The notes: generated by a model from the letters alone, not told the origin. A stretch of 64,000 nucleotides of DNA from Actinotalea solisilvae (GCF_016464425.1 NZ_JADDKQ010000010.1:209205-273204); one strand, 5' to 3'; shown: positions 27,688 through 39,034, counted from the stretch's first letter. Made by a program: numbers and translations.

Positions 27688-27720
27688 GCGGCCACTCTCG
27701 TGCCTGCCCCAGGGGGAGGG

Positions 27721-28215
27721 TCAAGCGTCCGCGCGCGCCCGGTCGGGCCGCCGCCGCATCGCGACCGGGGCCTCGACGTAGGGCTCCCAGACCGCTCGCT
27801 CCTCGGCCGTGATGCGGCGCGGCCGGGCGGTCGCCGCGTCGATGAGCACGAGCGTCGTCGTGGCCTGGACGAAGACCGCGCGGTCGGCGCCCGTCCCGCC
27901 CGCCGTGAGCTGGTAGCAGACGTCGATGCTCGCCCCGCCGAGGTGGCCGATCCACATCTCGACGGTCACGGGCTCCCGGCGGTACCCGAGGGGCAGGAGG
28001 TACTCGATCTCCTGCCGCGCGACGAGGGTGTGCGTGCCCGCGCCCGGCCCCGCGTCGAGCACCGCGGTCGGCCAGTCCCCCGCGGCCTCGCCGTGGCGCC
28101 AGAACGCCGCGATGCGCGCCTCCTCGAGCAGTCGGAGCACGGCGACGTTGTTGACGTGGCCGTAGGCGTCGAGATCCGCCCAGCGCAGGGGGACGGGGAC
28201 GTGCAGTCGGGTCAT
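27721..28215 (-). CDS. Acyl-CoA thioesterase, 4HBT family
   Basis: 164 residues, a single hot-dog fold. RWADLDAYGHVNNVAVLRLLEEAR (~11-34) is the 4-hydroxybenzoyl-CoA thioesterase signature, with the catalytic Asp in RWADLDAYGH. It hydrolyses short or aromatic acyl-CoA thioesters; substrate unknown. ATG 28215 was chosen because homology begins there. CAGGAT 6 nt upstream may be a weak leaderless -10. It lies just downstream (35 nt) of the GTPase B1 gene on the same strand. Confidence 0.88.
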   Translation of the reverse strand: MTRLHVPVPLRWADLDAYGHVNNVAVLRLLEEARIAAFWRHGEAAGDWPTAVLDAGPGAGTHTLVARQEIEYLLPLGYRREPVTVEMWIGHLGGASIDVCYQLTAGGTGADRAVFVQATTTLVLIDAATARPRRITAEERAVWEPYVEAPVAMRRRPDRARADA

Positions 28216-28250
28216 GCGGCCATCCTGCCGGTACGACCGGGCGGGGCCGG

Positions 28251-29954
28251 TCAGCCGACCGCGCGTGCCGCCGCGCGGGCGCACTCGTCGTGCCGCTCGA
28301 GAACCTCGCGCACCGGGGCGACGACGTGCCGGCCTGCGACGTCGGCGACGGCCTCGCGCAGGTGCGCGGTCGCGCGCCGCGCCTGACGGCGCGCCCCCAC
28401 GCCCGCCAGCAGCCGCGCGATCCCGGCCAGGATAAGGCCCACCAGCGTGCCGCCGACCGCGGCGAGCGTCGGGACGGGGATGCTCACCTGGCCCTGGTCC
28501 CACGCGGGCGGCTCGATCACGGGCATGCGCAGCGCGTCGAGGCCCCACAGGACGCCGAGCCACACGAGCCCCGCGACGGCGACGAGCAGCAGGAGCCACT
28601 GGAGCACCCCGACGACCGTCCACCACACCGGGCGGCGGTCGCTGATGACCTGCGTCCCCGACACCGCGCGGTCGAGCGCGTCGGGCAGCGCCTGCGCCTC
28701 CGCGCTCCCCTCGGTCCGTCCGCGCGCCTCGAGCACCCAGGCGTCCGGCAGCGACGCGGTCGCCGCGTCCGTGTAGTCGCGGACCGCCGCGCGGACGCGC
28801 GCCAGCTCGGCCGGGCCCGGTCGCGGCACGGATGTGCGGACGACGTCGGGCATGCTCGGCCGGCGCTCGCCGCGGCCCTGCCCCCCGCCGGTCCCCTCGC
28901 CGAGGTGCAGGCGGCGCAGCGGGTCCGGGCGCAGCCGGCTGAGCCAGCGCGTGGGCGGCCAGCCCGTCGCCTGGCGAGCGCGCAGCAGGCGGGTCCCCCG
29001 CACCGCCTCGGCGACCGCGGGGACCCCCGCCGCGCCCGCGAGCGACGTCACGAGCTCCGACGTGGACGGGGTCCGTCCGCCGCGACCGACCGGGCCGCAG
29101 GCGGCCTGCACCTGGCGCGCGAGGCGCACGACGTCGGCCTCGACCCGGGCCTGCGCGGCGACCCGGCGCGCCGCGGCGTCGTCGAGCGCGGCGCGCAGCG
29201 CGTCGACGCCCTCGCCCGTCCGCGCCGAGACGTCGAGCACGCGCACACCCGCGAGACCGTCCTCGGCCAGGAGCCGCTGCAGGTCGGCGTGGCAGGCCCG
29301 GCGCTCGGCGTCGGTGAGCCGGTCGACCTGGTTGAGCACGACGAGCATGACGTCGCGGTGCTCGACGAGCCCGCGCAGGTACCGCTCGTGGACGACGGCG
29401 TCCGCGTACTTCTGCGGGTCGAGCACCCAGACCATGAGGTCGACGAGCGCGACGAGGCGCTCGGCCTCGAGGCGGTGCTCGGTGCGGACGGAGTCGTGGT
29501 CGGGCAGGTCGAGCAGGATGAGCCCGCCGGGGGTCCGCGGGCCGCGGCCGAGCCGCACGCGCGGTGCCGCGCCCGACGCCGTCCCGGACGCCGGACCCGC
29601 CGGTGCGTCGGTCGCGTCGTCCTCGGGCAGCTGGTGCCGACGCCGCACGCCGAGCCAGTCGAGCAGACCCGCGGACCCGTCGCGTCCGCGCACGACGGCG
29701 AGCGCCTCCGACGTCGTCGGGCGGAGCACGTCCACCTCGGCCAGCGGCTCCCCCGCGAGCGCGTTGAGGAGCGACGACTTGCCCGAGCCCGTGGCGCCCG
29801 CGAGCGCGGCGACCGTGTGGTCGGCCGACAGGCGCAGCCGGTGGCCGGCGCGGTCCTCGAGGCCCTGGGCCGCCTCGACGACCGCCTCGGGCATCACGTC
29901 GCGGCCCACCCGCACCGCGTGGGCGAGCGCGTCGAGGCGCTCGGCGACGGTCAC
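28251..29954 (-). CDS. Dynamin-like/Era-like GTPase with C-terminal membrane segments (B1)
   Basis: 567 residues. G1 is GATGSGKSS (~40-48), switch I RPTT, an unusual G3 LDLPDHDS and G4 LNQVD. The middle is helical. Two TM helices (~427-450 VGVLQWLLLLVAVAGLVWLGV; ~480-500 AAVGGTLVGLILAGIARL) anchor the C-terminus. GTG 29954 overlaps the stop of GTPase A1 as GTGA, so the two are translated together. This resembles the paired actinobacterial dynamin-like proteins (DynA/DynB of Streptomyces) that remodel or stabilise septal membranes; exact orthology is not claimed. A paralogous pair lies at 34295-37548. Confidence 0.87.
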   Translation of the reverse strand: MTVAERLDALAHAVRVGRDVMPEAVVEAAQGLEDRAGHRLRLSADHTVAALAGATGSGKSSLLNALAGEPLAEVDVLRPTTSEALAVVRGRDGSAGLLDWLGVRRRHQLPEDDATDAPAGPASGTASGAAPRVRLGRGPRTPGGLILLDLPDHDSVRTEHRLEAERLVALVDLMVWVLDPQKYADAVVHERYLRGLVEHRDVMLVVLNQVDRLTDAERRACHADLQRLLAEDGLAGVRVLDVSARTGEGVDALRAALDDAAARRVAAQARVEADVVRLARQVQAACGPVGRGGRTPSTSELVTSLAGAAGVPAVAEAVRGTRLLRARQATGWPPTRWLSRLRPDPLRRLHLGEGTGGGQGRGERRPSMPDVVRTSVPRPGPAELARVRAAVRDYTDAATASLPDAWVLEARGRTEGSAEAQALPDALDRAVSGTQVISDRRPVWWTVVGVLQWLLLLVAVAGLVWLGVLWGLDALRMPVIEPPAWDQGQVSIPVPTLAAVGGTLVGLILAGIARLLAGVGARRQARRATAHLREAVADVAGRHVVAPVREVLERHDECARAAARAVG

Positions 29955-31762
29955 ACCTGCCACAGCCGCCGCCACCATCCGCGCAGGCCGCCGGGCTCCT
30001 CGGCCGGCACCTCGACGACCGGCTCGTCCCACCGGGTGGCGGGCTCCGGCTCGCGCTCGGGCGTCCCGCCCGGCGCGGCGAGCGCGACCTGCTGGGCGGC
30101 GAGCCGGACCGCCTCGCCCGAGCGCGTGCCGAGGTCCAGCGCGTCGAGGCCGGTGGTGAACCGGTGCGCCTCGTCGTCGAGGAGCCGGGTCATCCGGGCC
30201 GCGAGGTCCTCCTGCGCGGTCCGCGTGAGCCGGCGCACCGCGTCGTCGCCGAAGACGGCCTCGAGCAGGCGCTGGGCGAGGACCGCGGTGCCGCCGGCGA
30301 CCCCGACCTCCGCGGTGGTGAGGCCGCCCGTCGAGGCGAAGATCGCGACCATGAGCGCCGCGCCGAGCCCGTTGACCCCGAAGGACAGCACCCGCGCGGT
30401 CATGCGCTTGTCGGCACCCTCGGTCGAGACGAGGTCCATCACGCCGGCCTGCCACGCGCGGACCTCGGCGCTGATGCGCTCGCGCAGGTCCGCCGACGAC
30501 CGGCTCAGGCGCAGCCCGTCGACCAGGCGCGAGCCCGCCGGGTCGGCGCGCCACGTCGCGTAGGTGTGGTCCGCCGCGCGGTCCGCGGCGTCCTGGACGA
30601 GGTCCACGAGGCCGTGCCCGATGGCGTCCGCGACCGGCTCGGGCGCCGGACGCCCGCGCAGGAAGGCGCTCGCGCGGTCGCGCCACGTGCTCACGGTGCT
30701 CTCGATCGCGCGGAACAGCTCGCCGGTGCCGACGAACTCCTGCCACCGGGCGAGCACCTCGCCGCGGAGCATGGTCCCGTCCTGCGTCGCCGTCTCGACC
30801 GCCCGCGCCGCGTCGCGGTATGCGTCCAGGGCGACCTCGCGCAGCCGCGCGACGTGCGCGACCTGCGCGTCGGCCGCGGCGGCGAGCGCCGGTGCACGCG
30901 CGACGACGTCGTCGACCGCGCCCTGGACCGTGCGGCGCACGACCTCCTGGCGCGCGACGGCGTCCCCCGCCACGCGGCGCAGCCAGCCGGACAGCTCGAC
31001 GGTGGCCGCAGGCGGCAGCAGCCCGTCGACGAGGCGGGACTCCGGGACGGTGAACAGGCGCGTGTCCGCGAGGCCGTGCTCGGTGAGCATCGACCCGAGG
31101 TGCGAGCGCACCGCGTCCTCGGCGCCGGGGTCCACCCGGTTGAGCACCATCGCGACGACGGCCCGGCGGCGCGCGGCCGCGGCGAGCAGGTCCCAGGGCA
31201 CCGCGTCGGCGTAGCGCGCCGCGGTCGTGACGAACACCCAGAGGTCCGCCGCGCCCAGCAGCTCCTCGCCGAGCTCGCGGTTCTCGACGACCACGGAGTC
31301 GATGTCCGGGGCGTCGAGCAGCGCGACCCCGCGCGGGACGGACGTGTCGGGCGCGAGCCGCAGGGCGCGGCCGACGGCGTCCGGCCCGGTGACGCGCGGC
31401 AGCCGCGGGAGCACGCGGTCCGTGGTGAACCAGGCGGCGTCGTCGGGGTGGTGCACGAGGACCGGCGACCGGGTGGTGGGGCGCAGGACGCCCGCGGGCG
31501 TCACCTGCGCGCCGACGAGGCTGTTGACGAGCGTCGACTTGCCCGCGCCGGTCGACCCGCCCACGACGGCCAGGAGCGGGGCGCCGAGCTGGCGCACGCG
31601 CGGCACGAGGTAGTCGTCGAGGTGGTCGACCAGCGCGGCCGCGGCGCGCCGGTCCTGCTCGGCGCCCGCGAGGTCCAGCGGCAGGCGCAGGTCGGCCACC
31701 GCGGCCCGCAGGCCGGTCAGCCCGGCGGCGAGGCGCTGGGCACCCTCGTCGGTCCAGGTCAC
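29951..31762 (-). CDS. Dynamin-like GTPase (A1)
   Basis: 603 residues. G1 GGSTGAGKST (~55-64), RPTT switch, G3 LDAPDIDS and G4 LNRVD. A long helical region follows, then a hydrophobic patch (~510-540, FGVNGLGAALMVAIFAST) that could be a membrane paddle. The C-terminus is Pro/Glu-rich. Start GTG 31762 has a perfect AAGGAGG. It is the first gene of the A1-B1 pair; ettA, in the same orientation, lies just upstream with a strong hairpin between them. Confidence 0.87.
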   Translation of the reverse strand: MTWTDEGAQRLAAGLTGLRAAVADLRLPLDLAGAEQDRRAAAALVDHLDDYLVPRVRQLGAPLLAVVGGSTGAGKSTLVNSLVGAQVTPAGVLRPTTRSPVLVHHPDDAAWFTTDRVLPRLPRVTGPDAVGRALRLAPDTSVPRGVALLDAPDIDSVVVENRELGEELLGAADLWVFVTTAARYADAVPWDLLAAAARRRAVVAMVLNRVDPGAEDAVRSHLGSMLTEHGLADTRLFTVPESRLVDGLLPPAATVELSGWLRRVAGDAVARQEVVRRTVQGAVDDVVARAPALAAAADAQVAHVARLREVALDAYRDAARAVETATQDGTMLRGEVLARWQEFVGTGELFRAIESTVSTWRDRASAFLRGRPAPEPVADAIGHGLVDLVQDAADRAADHTYATWRADPAGSRLVDGLRLSRSSADLRERISAEVRAWQAGVMDLVSTEGADKRMTARVLSFGVNGLGAALMVAIFASTGGLTTAEVGVAGGTAVLAQRLLEAVFGDDAVRRLTRTAQEDLAARMTRLLDDEAHRFTTGLDALDLGTRSGEAVRLAAQQVALAAPGGTPEREPEPATRWDEPVVEVPAEEPGGLRGWWRRLWQV

Positions 31763-31865
31763 CGTGCCTCCTTCGTCCGGACGTCCAGCCAGTCTCGCGC
31801 AGGCGCACCGATCATGCCCGTGCTCGGCGGCCCGGCGTCCGGCCGGGCGGCCGCCCGGGGCAGCA

Positions 31866-31898
31866 CGACGGGCCCGGCACGAGGTGCCGGGCCCGTCG
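31866..31898 (-). terminator. Hairpin terminator after ettA
   Basis: A perfect 15-bp stem with a 3-nt loop (31866-31880, 31884-31898) ending 10 nt beyond the ettA stop codon and ahead of the A1 GTPase start. It is one of the strongest hairpins in the window. Confidence 0.85.
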
Positions 31899-31908
31899 GG
31901 GGCGCGTC

Positions 31909-33591
<1,683 letters not shown>

Positions 33592-33638
33592 GTCGGGTCT
33601 GCTCCAGGTGTCTGGGGGGTGCGGTCCAACGTGCAAGC

Positions 33639-34229
33639 CTACGGCGTCGGCGTGGGCACCTCGTCCGGTGCGCCCAGCGACGCCGGGTCGCCGGGCCCGG
33701 GGTCGAGCGCGTCGACCAGGTCGGGCGCGTCGACCGGGTCGGTCCCGTCGACCGGCTCGTCGCCGGCGTCCGCGTCCGACGGCGGCGCGTCGGTGGCCCA
33801 CGGGTCCACGGACTCCAGCGCCGCGGCCGCGCCCGACGGCGTCCCGGCGGCGTCGGACGTGCCGACCCGCACCGTGCGCGCGAACCTCGACTGCCCGCGC
33901 GTCAGGTCGTGGCCGAGCGCCGACGCCTCGAGCACGAGCGTCGTGCGCGGACCGCTCTCGCTCTCCCACTCCTCGGTCCGCAGGCGCCCGTGCACGAGCA
34001 GCGGGTCCCCCTTGCGGACCGACGCGGCCACGTTGAAGGCGACGTCGCGGAACGCCTTGACGGTGATCCACTCCGTGCGCCCGTCGGCCCACGCGCCGGC
34101 GCGGGTGTCGAACCGGCGCGGGGTCGTCGCGATCCGGAAGCTCGTGTACGGCACGCCGCCGCCGACGATCTCCTTGGGTGCCGTCGCGACCCAGCCGACG
34201 ACGGTCAGCGAGAGTCCCTGCGTGGTCAT
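33639..34229 (-). CDS. ssb: Single-stranded DNA-binding protein paralogue
   Basis: 196 residues. The OB fold spans ~1-112 (LSLTVVGWVATAPKE; TSFRIATTPRRFD; WITVKAFRDVAFNVAASVRKGDPLLVHGRL). The C-terminal ~80 residues are Asp/Pro-rich and end in TPTP, not the DDDIPF-type acidic tip by which main SSB proteins recruit partners. It is therefore probably a second, SsbB-like copy. ATG 34229 has GGAGGA 7 nt upstream. Lies between the two GTPase pairs and ettA in the same orientation. Confidence 0.9.
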   Translation of the reverse strand: MTTQGLSLTVVGWVATAPKEIVGGGVPYTSFRIATTPRRFDTRAGAWADGRTEWITVKAFRDVAFNVAASVRKGDPLLVHGRLRTEEWESESGPRTTLVLEASALGHDLTRGQSRFARTVRVGTSDAAGTPSGAAAALESVDPWATDAPPSDADAGDEPVDGTDPVDAPDLVDALDPGPGDPASLGAPDEVPTPTP

Positions 34230-34294
34230 GGCGTCCTCCTCGTCCCGCGCCGGCCGGTCCGGCGCTGGCAGGACCATGCCGCCGCGGCCGCGGC

Positions 34295-35863
34295 TCAGGG
34301 CGCAGGGACCGCCGGGCCTGGGGACGACGTCGCCCCGCCGTCGCCTGGGGACGACGACCCGACCGCGGGCCCGACGGCTGCCGCCTCGCGCACCGCGCGG
34401 TGCTCGGCGAGCACCGCCGCGGCGGGTGCGACGAGGCGCTCGTCCACCACCGTGCCGAGGGCCGCGAGCGCGGCGTCGCGCGCCCGCGCGGCCCCGCGCC
34501 GCCCGGCCGCGCGGCGCACGCGGCGCCCGAGCAGCTCGAGCAGGACCGCGAGCGCGAGCGCGACGACGGCGAGGAGCGCCCGGACGCCGCCGCCCGAGGA
34601 GCCGCCCGCGACCGCCGCGACGGCGAGCCCCGCGGCGACGAGACCGCCGACCCCGAGCACCGCGGCGAGGACCCGCAGCGCGGTCGCCGCACCCGCGCGG
34701 CGCCCCTCGAGCACGACCCCGCCGAGCGCGTCGTCGACGGCCGCGCTGAGCGCGCGGTGGTCGGGCAGGGCCGCGTCCACGGCCGAGCGCCAGGGGGCAG
34801 GCAGGCCCGCGGCCGCCGCGTCCAGCCAGCGCCCCCGCAGGTCCGCGACGCGGTCGCGCTGCACCGGCTCGGTGAAGCCGCGGGCCGTGCGGCCTGCGGC
34901 GACGCCCTCCTCGACGAGGCGGAGCGCGGGCTCGAGGCCCGCGGCGGTCGCGAGCGTCGTGACCGCGTCGGCGCGGGGCAGCGCGTCCGGCGCGACCTCC
35001 GCGGCCCCGAGGACCCGCGCCAGCCCCCGGGCGGCGTCGTCGATCTCCGCGGACGCGCGCACCTGGGCGACCGTGTGCCCGGCGACCGTCGACGCCAGGA
35101 CGCCGCGCACCACCGGCACGCCGTCGCCCGTGCGGGCGGACGCGCTGTGCACACCGACGCCGCGGAGGCCGTCCTCCTCGAGCAGCCGCGACACGTCCCG
35201 CAGCAGCCCTGCCTGCGCGTGCACCGGCACCGTGTCCATCTGGTTGACCACGACGAGCATCGCGCCCTCGTGGCCCGTGAGGTGACGCAGGTAGCCGGAG
35301 TGCAGCGCGTCGTCGGCGTACTTCTGGGGGTCGACCACCCACACGAGCAGGTCGGCGAGCGGCAGGAGGCGGTCGACCACCTCGCGGTGCGCGGGCTCGA
35401 CCGAGTCGTGGTCGGGCAGGTCGAGCAGGATGAGCCCGCGCAGGTCGGCCTGCGACTCGCCGTCGAGCTCGCTCTCGCGCTCCATGCGGCGGTCGCGCGC
35501 GACGCCGAGCCAGTCGAGCAGCGCCGAGGCGTCGTGCGCCCAGACGCACGCGGTGACCTGCGACGTCGTGGGGCGGCTCACGCCGACGTCGGCGAGCGGC
35601 AGCCCCGTGAGCGCGTTGAAGAGGCTCGACTTGCCCGAGCCCGTGCCGCCCACGAGCGCGACGACGGTGTGGTCGGCGCCCAGGGCGAGCCGTTCGCGCA
35701 CCGTCGCCAGGGCGCCCCGCACCGCGGACGCCGTCGCGTCCGGCACCCGCGGCCCGGCGACGTCGAGGGCGCGCTCGAGGCGATCGACGCGCGCGAGCAG
35801 ACCGGCGGTCCGGCTCCCCGGGGCCGTTCCCGCGGGTGCGGGGGTGGTGTCCGGCTGCGTCAT
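34295..35863 (-). CDS. Dynamin-like/Era-like GTPase with C-terminal membrane segments (B2)
   Basis: 522 residues; paralogue of B1. G1 GGTGSGKSS (~72-80), RPTT, G3 LDLPDHDS, G4 VNQMD, and the shared block VVDPQKYADDALHSGYL. TM helices at ~400-430 and ~440-460 (LLAVVALALAVLLELL). The C-terminus is Gly/Ser/Pro-rich. The ATG overlaps the A2 stop by 4 nt (ATGA). Together with A2 it repeats the A1-B1 arrangement. Confidence 0.87.
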   Translation of the reverse strand: MTQPDTTPAPAGTAPGSRTAGLLARVDRLERALDVAGPRVPDATASAVRGALATVRERLALGADHTVVALVGGTGSGKSSLFNALTGLPLADVGVSRPTTSQVTACVWAHDASALLDWLGVARDRRMERESELDGESQADLRGLILLDLPDHDSVEPAHREVVDRLLPLADLLVWVVDPQKYADDALHSGYLRHLTGHEGAMLVVVNQMDTVPVHAQAGLLRDVSRLLEEDGLRGVGVHSASARTGDGVPVVRGVLASTVAGHTVAQVRASAEIDDAARGLARVLGAAEVAPDALPRADAVTTLATAAGLEPALRLVEEGVAAGRTARGFTEPVQRDRVADLRGRWLDAAAAGLPAPWRSAVDAALPDHRALSAAVDDALGGVVLEGRRAGAATALRVLAAVLGVGGLVAAGLAVAAVAGGSSGGGVRALLAVVALALAVLLELLGRRVRRAAGRRGAARARDAALAALGTVVDERLVAPAAAVLAEHRAVREAAAVGPAVGSSSPGDGGATSSPGPAVPAP

Positions 35864-37548
35864 CGCACCGCCTTGAGCACGGCGCCGCGCAGGCGCAGCC
35901 GCGACGCGGCGTCGGAGGCGAGGTCGGCCGACCCCAGGAGCGCCGACGCCGGCGCCGCGCCGGCCACGACCTGCTGCCGGACGGCCTCGGTGAGCTCCTC
36001 GCGCAGCGCGGCGACCAGGGCGCCGGCGGCGCCGCGGCCGGCGTCCGCGCACCGTGCGGCCGCGGGCTCGAGGCCTGCCGCGCCGGCGAGCAGCACCCCG
36101 GCCGCCGCGGGACCCAGCCGGCGAGCGAGCGCGTCCCGCGCCTCGTCCGCCTGCGGGCTGCCGTCGGCCCGCGCGGCCCACGCGAGCGCCGCGTCGTGCG
36201 GGCTCGCGGTGCCGGTGTCGACGACGTCCGCGTCGGCGTGCGGCACGACGCCGATGACCCCGGACGCGGCGTCGTGGCCCAGGGCGTCGAGCGCGTCGAC
36301 GAGGCCCTGGGCGCCGGGCAGGTCCGAGGCCGCGACGGCGCCCCGGACCGCCGCGCGCCCGGCGGTCCGGGCCTGGGCCAGCACGACCTCGAGCGAGGCG
36401 AGGACGTCGTCGGCGAGAGCGGCGAGCTCGGCGTCGCGGTCCGCGCGACGGCGGCGCGGCACGCGGCGCGCGAGCAGCCCGCGGGCCTCCGCGGCGGACC
36501 ACCGGCTGCGCACCGGACCCGCCACGACGGCGCCCTGCGCCGCCGCGTCCGCGGCGGCGTCGGCCGTCCGCGAGACCGTCGCCCTGACCAGCCGGCCGAG
36601 CGCGTCGGCGGCGTCGACCTGGGCCTGGACCGCCTCGGCGAGCTCGTCGACCCACGGTCGCAGGGCCGCGAGCGCGCCGCGCTGCGTGCGCGCGATGACG
36701 GCGCGCGCGCGGTCGGGCCCGGAGACGGTCGCGAGCCAGCGCCGCATCGGGGCGACGGCGGCCGGCGGCAGCGGGCCCTCGTGCGGGCCGAGGTCACGCA
36801 CGAGGAAGAGCGGCACGGCGCCCATGCCGCGGTCCCGCAGCCGTGCCATGAGCTCGGTGCGCACCGTCACGAGGGCGTCCGCGGGCACCCGGTTGAGCAC
36901 CATGGCGACGGACGTGCCCCGCCCGGCGGCGTCGTCCAGCACCTGCCACGGCAGCGCGTCGCCGTACCGCGCCGCCGTGGTGACGAACAGCCACAGGTCG
37001 GCCGCCTCGAGCAGCCGGTGGGCGGTGGCGCGGTTGCTCGCGACGAGCGAGTCGAGGTCCGGCGCGTCCACGAGCGCGATCCCGCGCGGCACCGCGTCGC
37101 TGCCGACGACGTCGACCACGTCGCGCAGCGGGTGGTCCGCGAGCAGGTCGGCGTCGGCAGGGTGGTGCACGAGGACCGGCCGGCGCGTCGTGGGCCGCAG
37201 CACGCCCGCCGGGCTCACCTCGGAGCCCACCACGGAGTTGACGATCGTGGACTTGCCCGCGCCCGTCGATCCCGCGACGACGACGACCGCGGGCGCCGAG
37301 AGCTCGCGCAGCCGCGGCAGGAGGTGGTCGTCGAGCTGGTCGAGCAGCGCGACCCGACGCGCCTCGGCCTCGTCGACGCCCGGGAGGGGGAGCGGGAAGG
37401 AGGTCGCGGCGACGTCGCGCCGCAGGTCCTCCACGGCGTCGAGCGTCGACGAGCTCGCGCGCGGGCGGTCCGGGGTGCTCGCCGCACGGAACGAGCCCGT
37501 GCCCCGAGGACCGGTGAGGACGCCCCCGGTGCTCGGTGCCATGGTCAC
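35860..37548 (-). CDS. Dynamin-like GTPase (A2)
   Basis: 562 residues; paralogue of A1. G1 AGSTGAGKST, RPTT, G3 VDAPDLDS, and FVTTAARYGDALPW. The G4 position reads LNRVP, so the base-recognising Asp is replaced by Pro; nucleotide specificity or affinity may be altered. It lacks the clear hydrophobic patch of A1 and ends in a helical Ala-rich domain. Start GTG 37548 has GGGAGG 8 nt upstream; ATG 37542 is the alternative. Confidence 0.85.
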   Translation of the reverse strand: MTMAPSTGGVLTGPRGTGSFRAASTPDRPRASSSTLDAVEDLRRDVAATSFPLPLPGVDEAEARRVALLDQLDDHLLPRLRELSAPAVVVVAGSTGAGKSTIVNSVVGSEVSPAGVLRPTTRRPVLVHHPADADLLADHPLRDVVDVVGSDAVPRGIALVDAPDLDSLVASNRATAHRLLEAADLWLFVTTAARYGDALPWQVLDDAAGRGTSVAMVLNRVPADALVTVRTELMARLRDRGMGAVPLFLVRDLGPHEGPLPPAAVAPMRRWLATVSGPDRARAVIARTQRGALAALRPWVDELAEAVQAQVDAADALGRLVRATVSRTADAAADAAAQGAVVAGPVRSRWSAAEARGLLARRVPRRRRADRDAELAALADDVLASLEVVLAQARTAGRAAVRGAVAASDLPGAQGLVDALDALGHDAASGVIGVVPHADADVVDTGTASPHDAALAWAARADGSPQADEARDALARRLGPAAAGVLLAGAAGLEPAAARCADAGRGAAGALVAALREELTEAVRQQVVAGAAPASALLGSADLASDAASRLRLRGAVLKAVR

Positions 37549-37724
37549 GGGGTCATCCTCCCGTGCGCGCAGGCGGGGACCAAACACGCGCGCCGCGCGT
37601 CGCGGCGCGCGTCCGCCGGGCCCGACCGGTCGCGTCGCGCGCGCCGGACCGGGCCGCGGACCCGGGGGTCTGCCCCCGGACGACCTCGTGGGCGCACCCC
37701 CTGGGAGCGGCCCTCGGGCGTCCC

Positions 37725-37730
37725 TAGCGT
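37725..37730 (+). promoter_or_regulatory. -10 box TAGCGT of the DUF418 operon
   Basis: It ends 8 nt before ATG 37739 and there is no Shine-Dalgarno sequence, so the operon transcript is probably leaderless or nearly so. Confidence 0.5.
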
Positions 37731-37738
37731 TGCCGGGC

Positions 37739-39034
37739 ATGAGCCATCCCCCGACCGCCACGGCGCCGGCGACGCCGGGCCCCGGCCCGACCGGCCGCCC
37801 GCAGCCCCCGCTCCCCTCCCCGACGCCCGCGACGTCCCGGTCCCTGGCCCCCGACCTCGCGCGCGGCCTGCTCCTGCTGCTCATCGCCTCCGCGAACGTG
37901 TGGGGCTACCTGTGGTCGGACGACGGCTACCACGAGGCGGGCGGCCGCCCGGTCGGCGGGTCGGCCACGGACCACCTCGTGGACGCCGTCCTCACCCTGC
38001 TCGTCGACAGCCACACGAAGCCGATGTTCGCGATCCTCTACGGCTTCGGGCTCGCGACGATGGCGGCCCGCCTCGCCGCCCGCGGCGCGACGCCCCGCAC
38101 CACCCGACGGGTCCTCACGCGCCGCAGCCTCGCGCTCCTCGTCCTCGGCCTGCTCCACGCGACGCTCCTCTACGGCGGCGACATCCTCGCGCCCTACGGG
38201 GCGGCCGGGCTGCTGGCCCTCCTCCTGCTGCACCGGTCCCGCGTCGCGCTCGCGTGGTGGTTCGGCGTCGCCTACACGCTGTCGCTCACCGCCGGTGCGG
38301 TCGCGCTGCTCGTCCCGTCCGACGCCGGCGGCGGCGAGGCGTCCGCGCCCGAGGCGACCGGCTACCTCGCCTCGGCGCTCGACCGGCTCGCCACGGCCGC
38401 GACCGTGACCTCGCTCTACACGCTGACGCTCATGTTCGTCCCGCACCTGGTCGTCGGCATCCTGCTCGCGCGCTCGGGCTGGCTCACGCACCCGGCCGAG
38501 CACCGGCGGCGGCTCGGGCAGGTCGCCCTCGGCCTCGGCGCCGTCAGCGTGGCCGGCAGCCTGCCGTACGCCGTCGCCGTCGGGCAGGTGTGGCACCCCG
38601 GCACGACCGCGCTGGCCGTCGCCGAGCTCGTCCACCACGTCGCCGGCGACCTCATGGGGCTCGCCTACGTCTGCGCCTTCGGCTGGTTCGCCGCGGCGTG
38701 GGTCGGGCGCGGCCGCCGCGGCCCGGTGGCCGCCCTCGCCGCCGTCGGCGAGCGCTCCCTCACCTGCTACCTGCTGCAGTCGCTCCTGTTCGCCCCGCTG
38801 CTCAGCGACTGGGGCCTCGGCCTCGGCGGTCGCCTCTCGACCACCCAGGCCGCGCTCCTCGCGGTTCTGGTGTGGCTCGTCACGGCGGCGGTCGCGGTCT
38901 CCCTGCACCGGGCCGGGCGGCGCGGACCGTTCGAGTCGGCGCTGCGGCGGGTGTCCTACGGCCGCCGTGGGGCCGCGGACGTGGCGGCGCGTGGTCCCGC
39001 GACGTCCCCGGCGCCCCTACGGTCGGGGGCATGA
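37739..39034 (+). CDS. DUF418 family integral membrane protein
   Basis: 431 residues with about 10 TM helices. Typical family blocks: a first helix LARGLLLLLIASANVWGYL, SHTKPMFAILYGFGLA, GDILAPYGAAGLL, and near the C-terminus GERSLTCYLLQSLLFAPLL. DUF418 (YeiB-like) proteins have no established biochemical role; they resemble acyltransferase-like membrane folds. The stop overlaps the kinase ATG (ATGA), so it is co-translated with the two-component system downstream and may provide or export the signal that it senses (inference). Confidence 0.9.
   Translation: MSHPPTATAPATPGPGPTGRPQPPLPSPTPATSRSLAPDLARGLLLLLIASANVWGYLWSDDGYHEAGGRPVGGSATDHLVDAVLTLLVDSHTKPMFAILYGFGLATMAARLAARGATPRTTRRVLTRRSLALLVLGLLHATLLYGGDILAPYGAAGLLALLLLHRSRVALAWWFGVAYTLSLTAGAVALLVPSDAGGGEASAPEATGYLASALDRLATAATVTSLYTLTLMFVPHLVVGILLARSGWLTHPAEHRRRLGQVALGLGAVSVAGSLPYAVAVGQVWHPGTTALAVAELVHHVAGDLMGLAYVCAFGWFAAAWVGRGRRGPVAALAAVGERSLTCYLLQSLLFAPLLSDWGLGLGGRLSTTQAALLAVLVWLVTAAVAVSLHRAGRRGPFESALRRVSYGRRGAADVAARGPATSPAPLRSGA
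39018..39023 (+). promoter_or_regulatory. Internal -10-like box TACGGT before the sensor kinase
   Basis: It lies inside the end of the DUF418 gene, 7 nt before the kinase ATG. It could give an internal leaderless transcript for the kinase, regulator and DUF4097 genes; translational coupling alone would also explain the arrangement. Confidence 0.35.
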
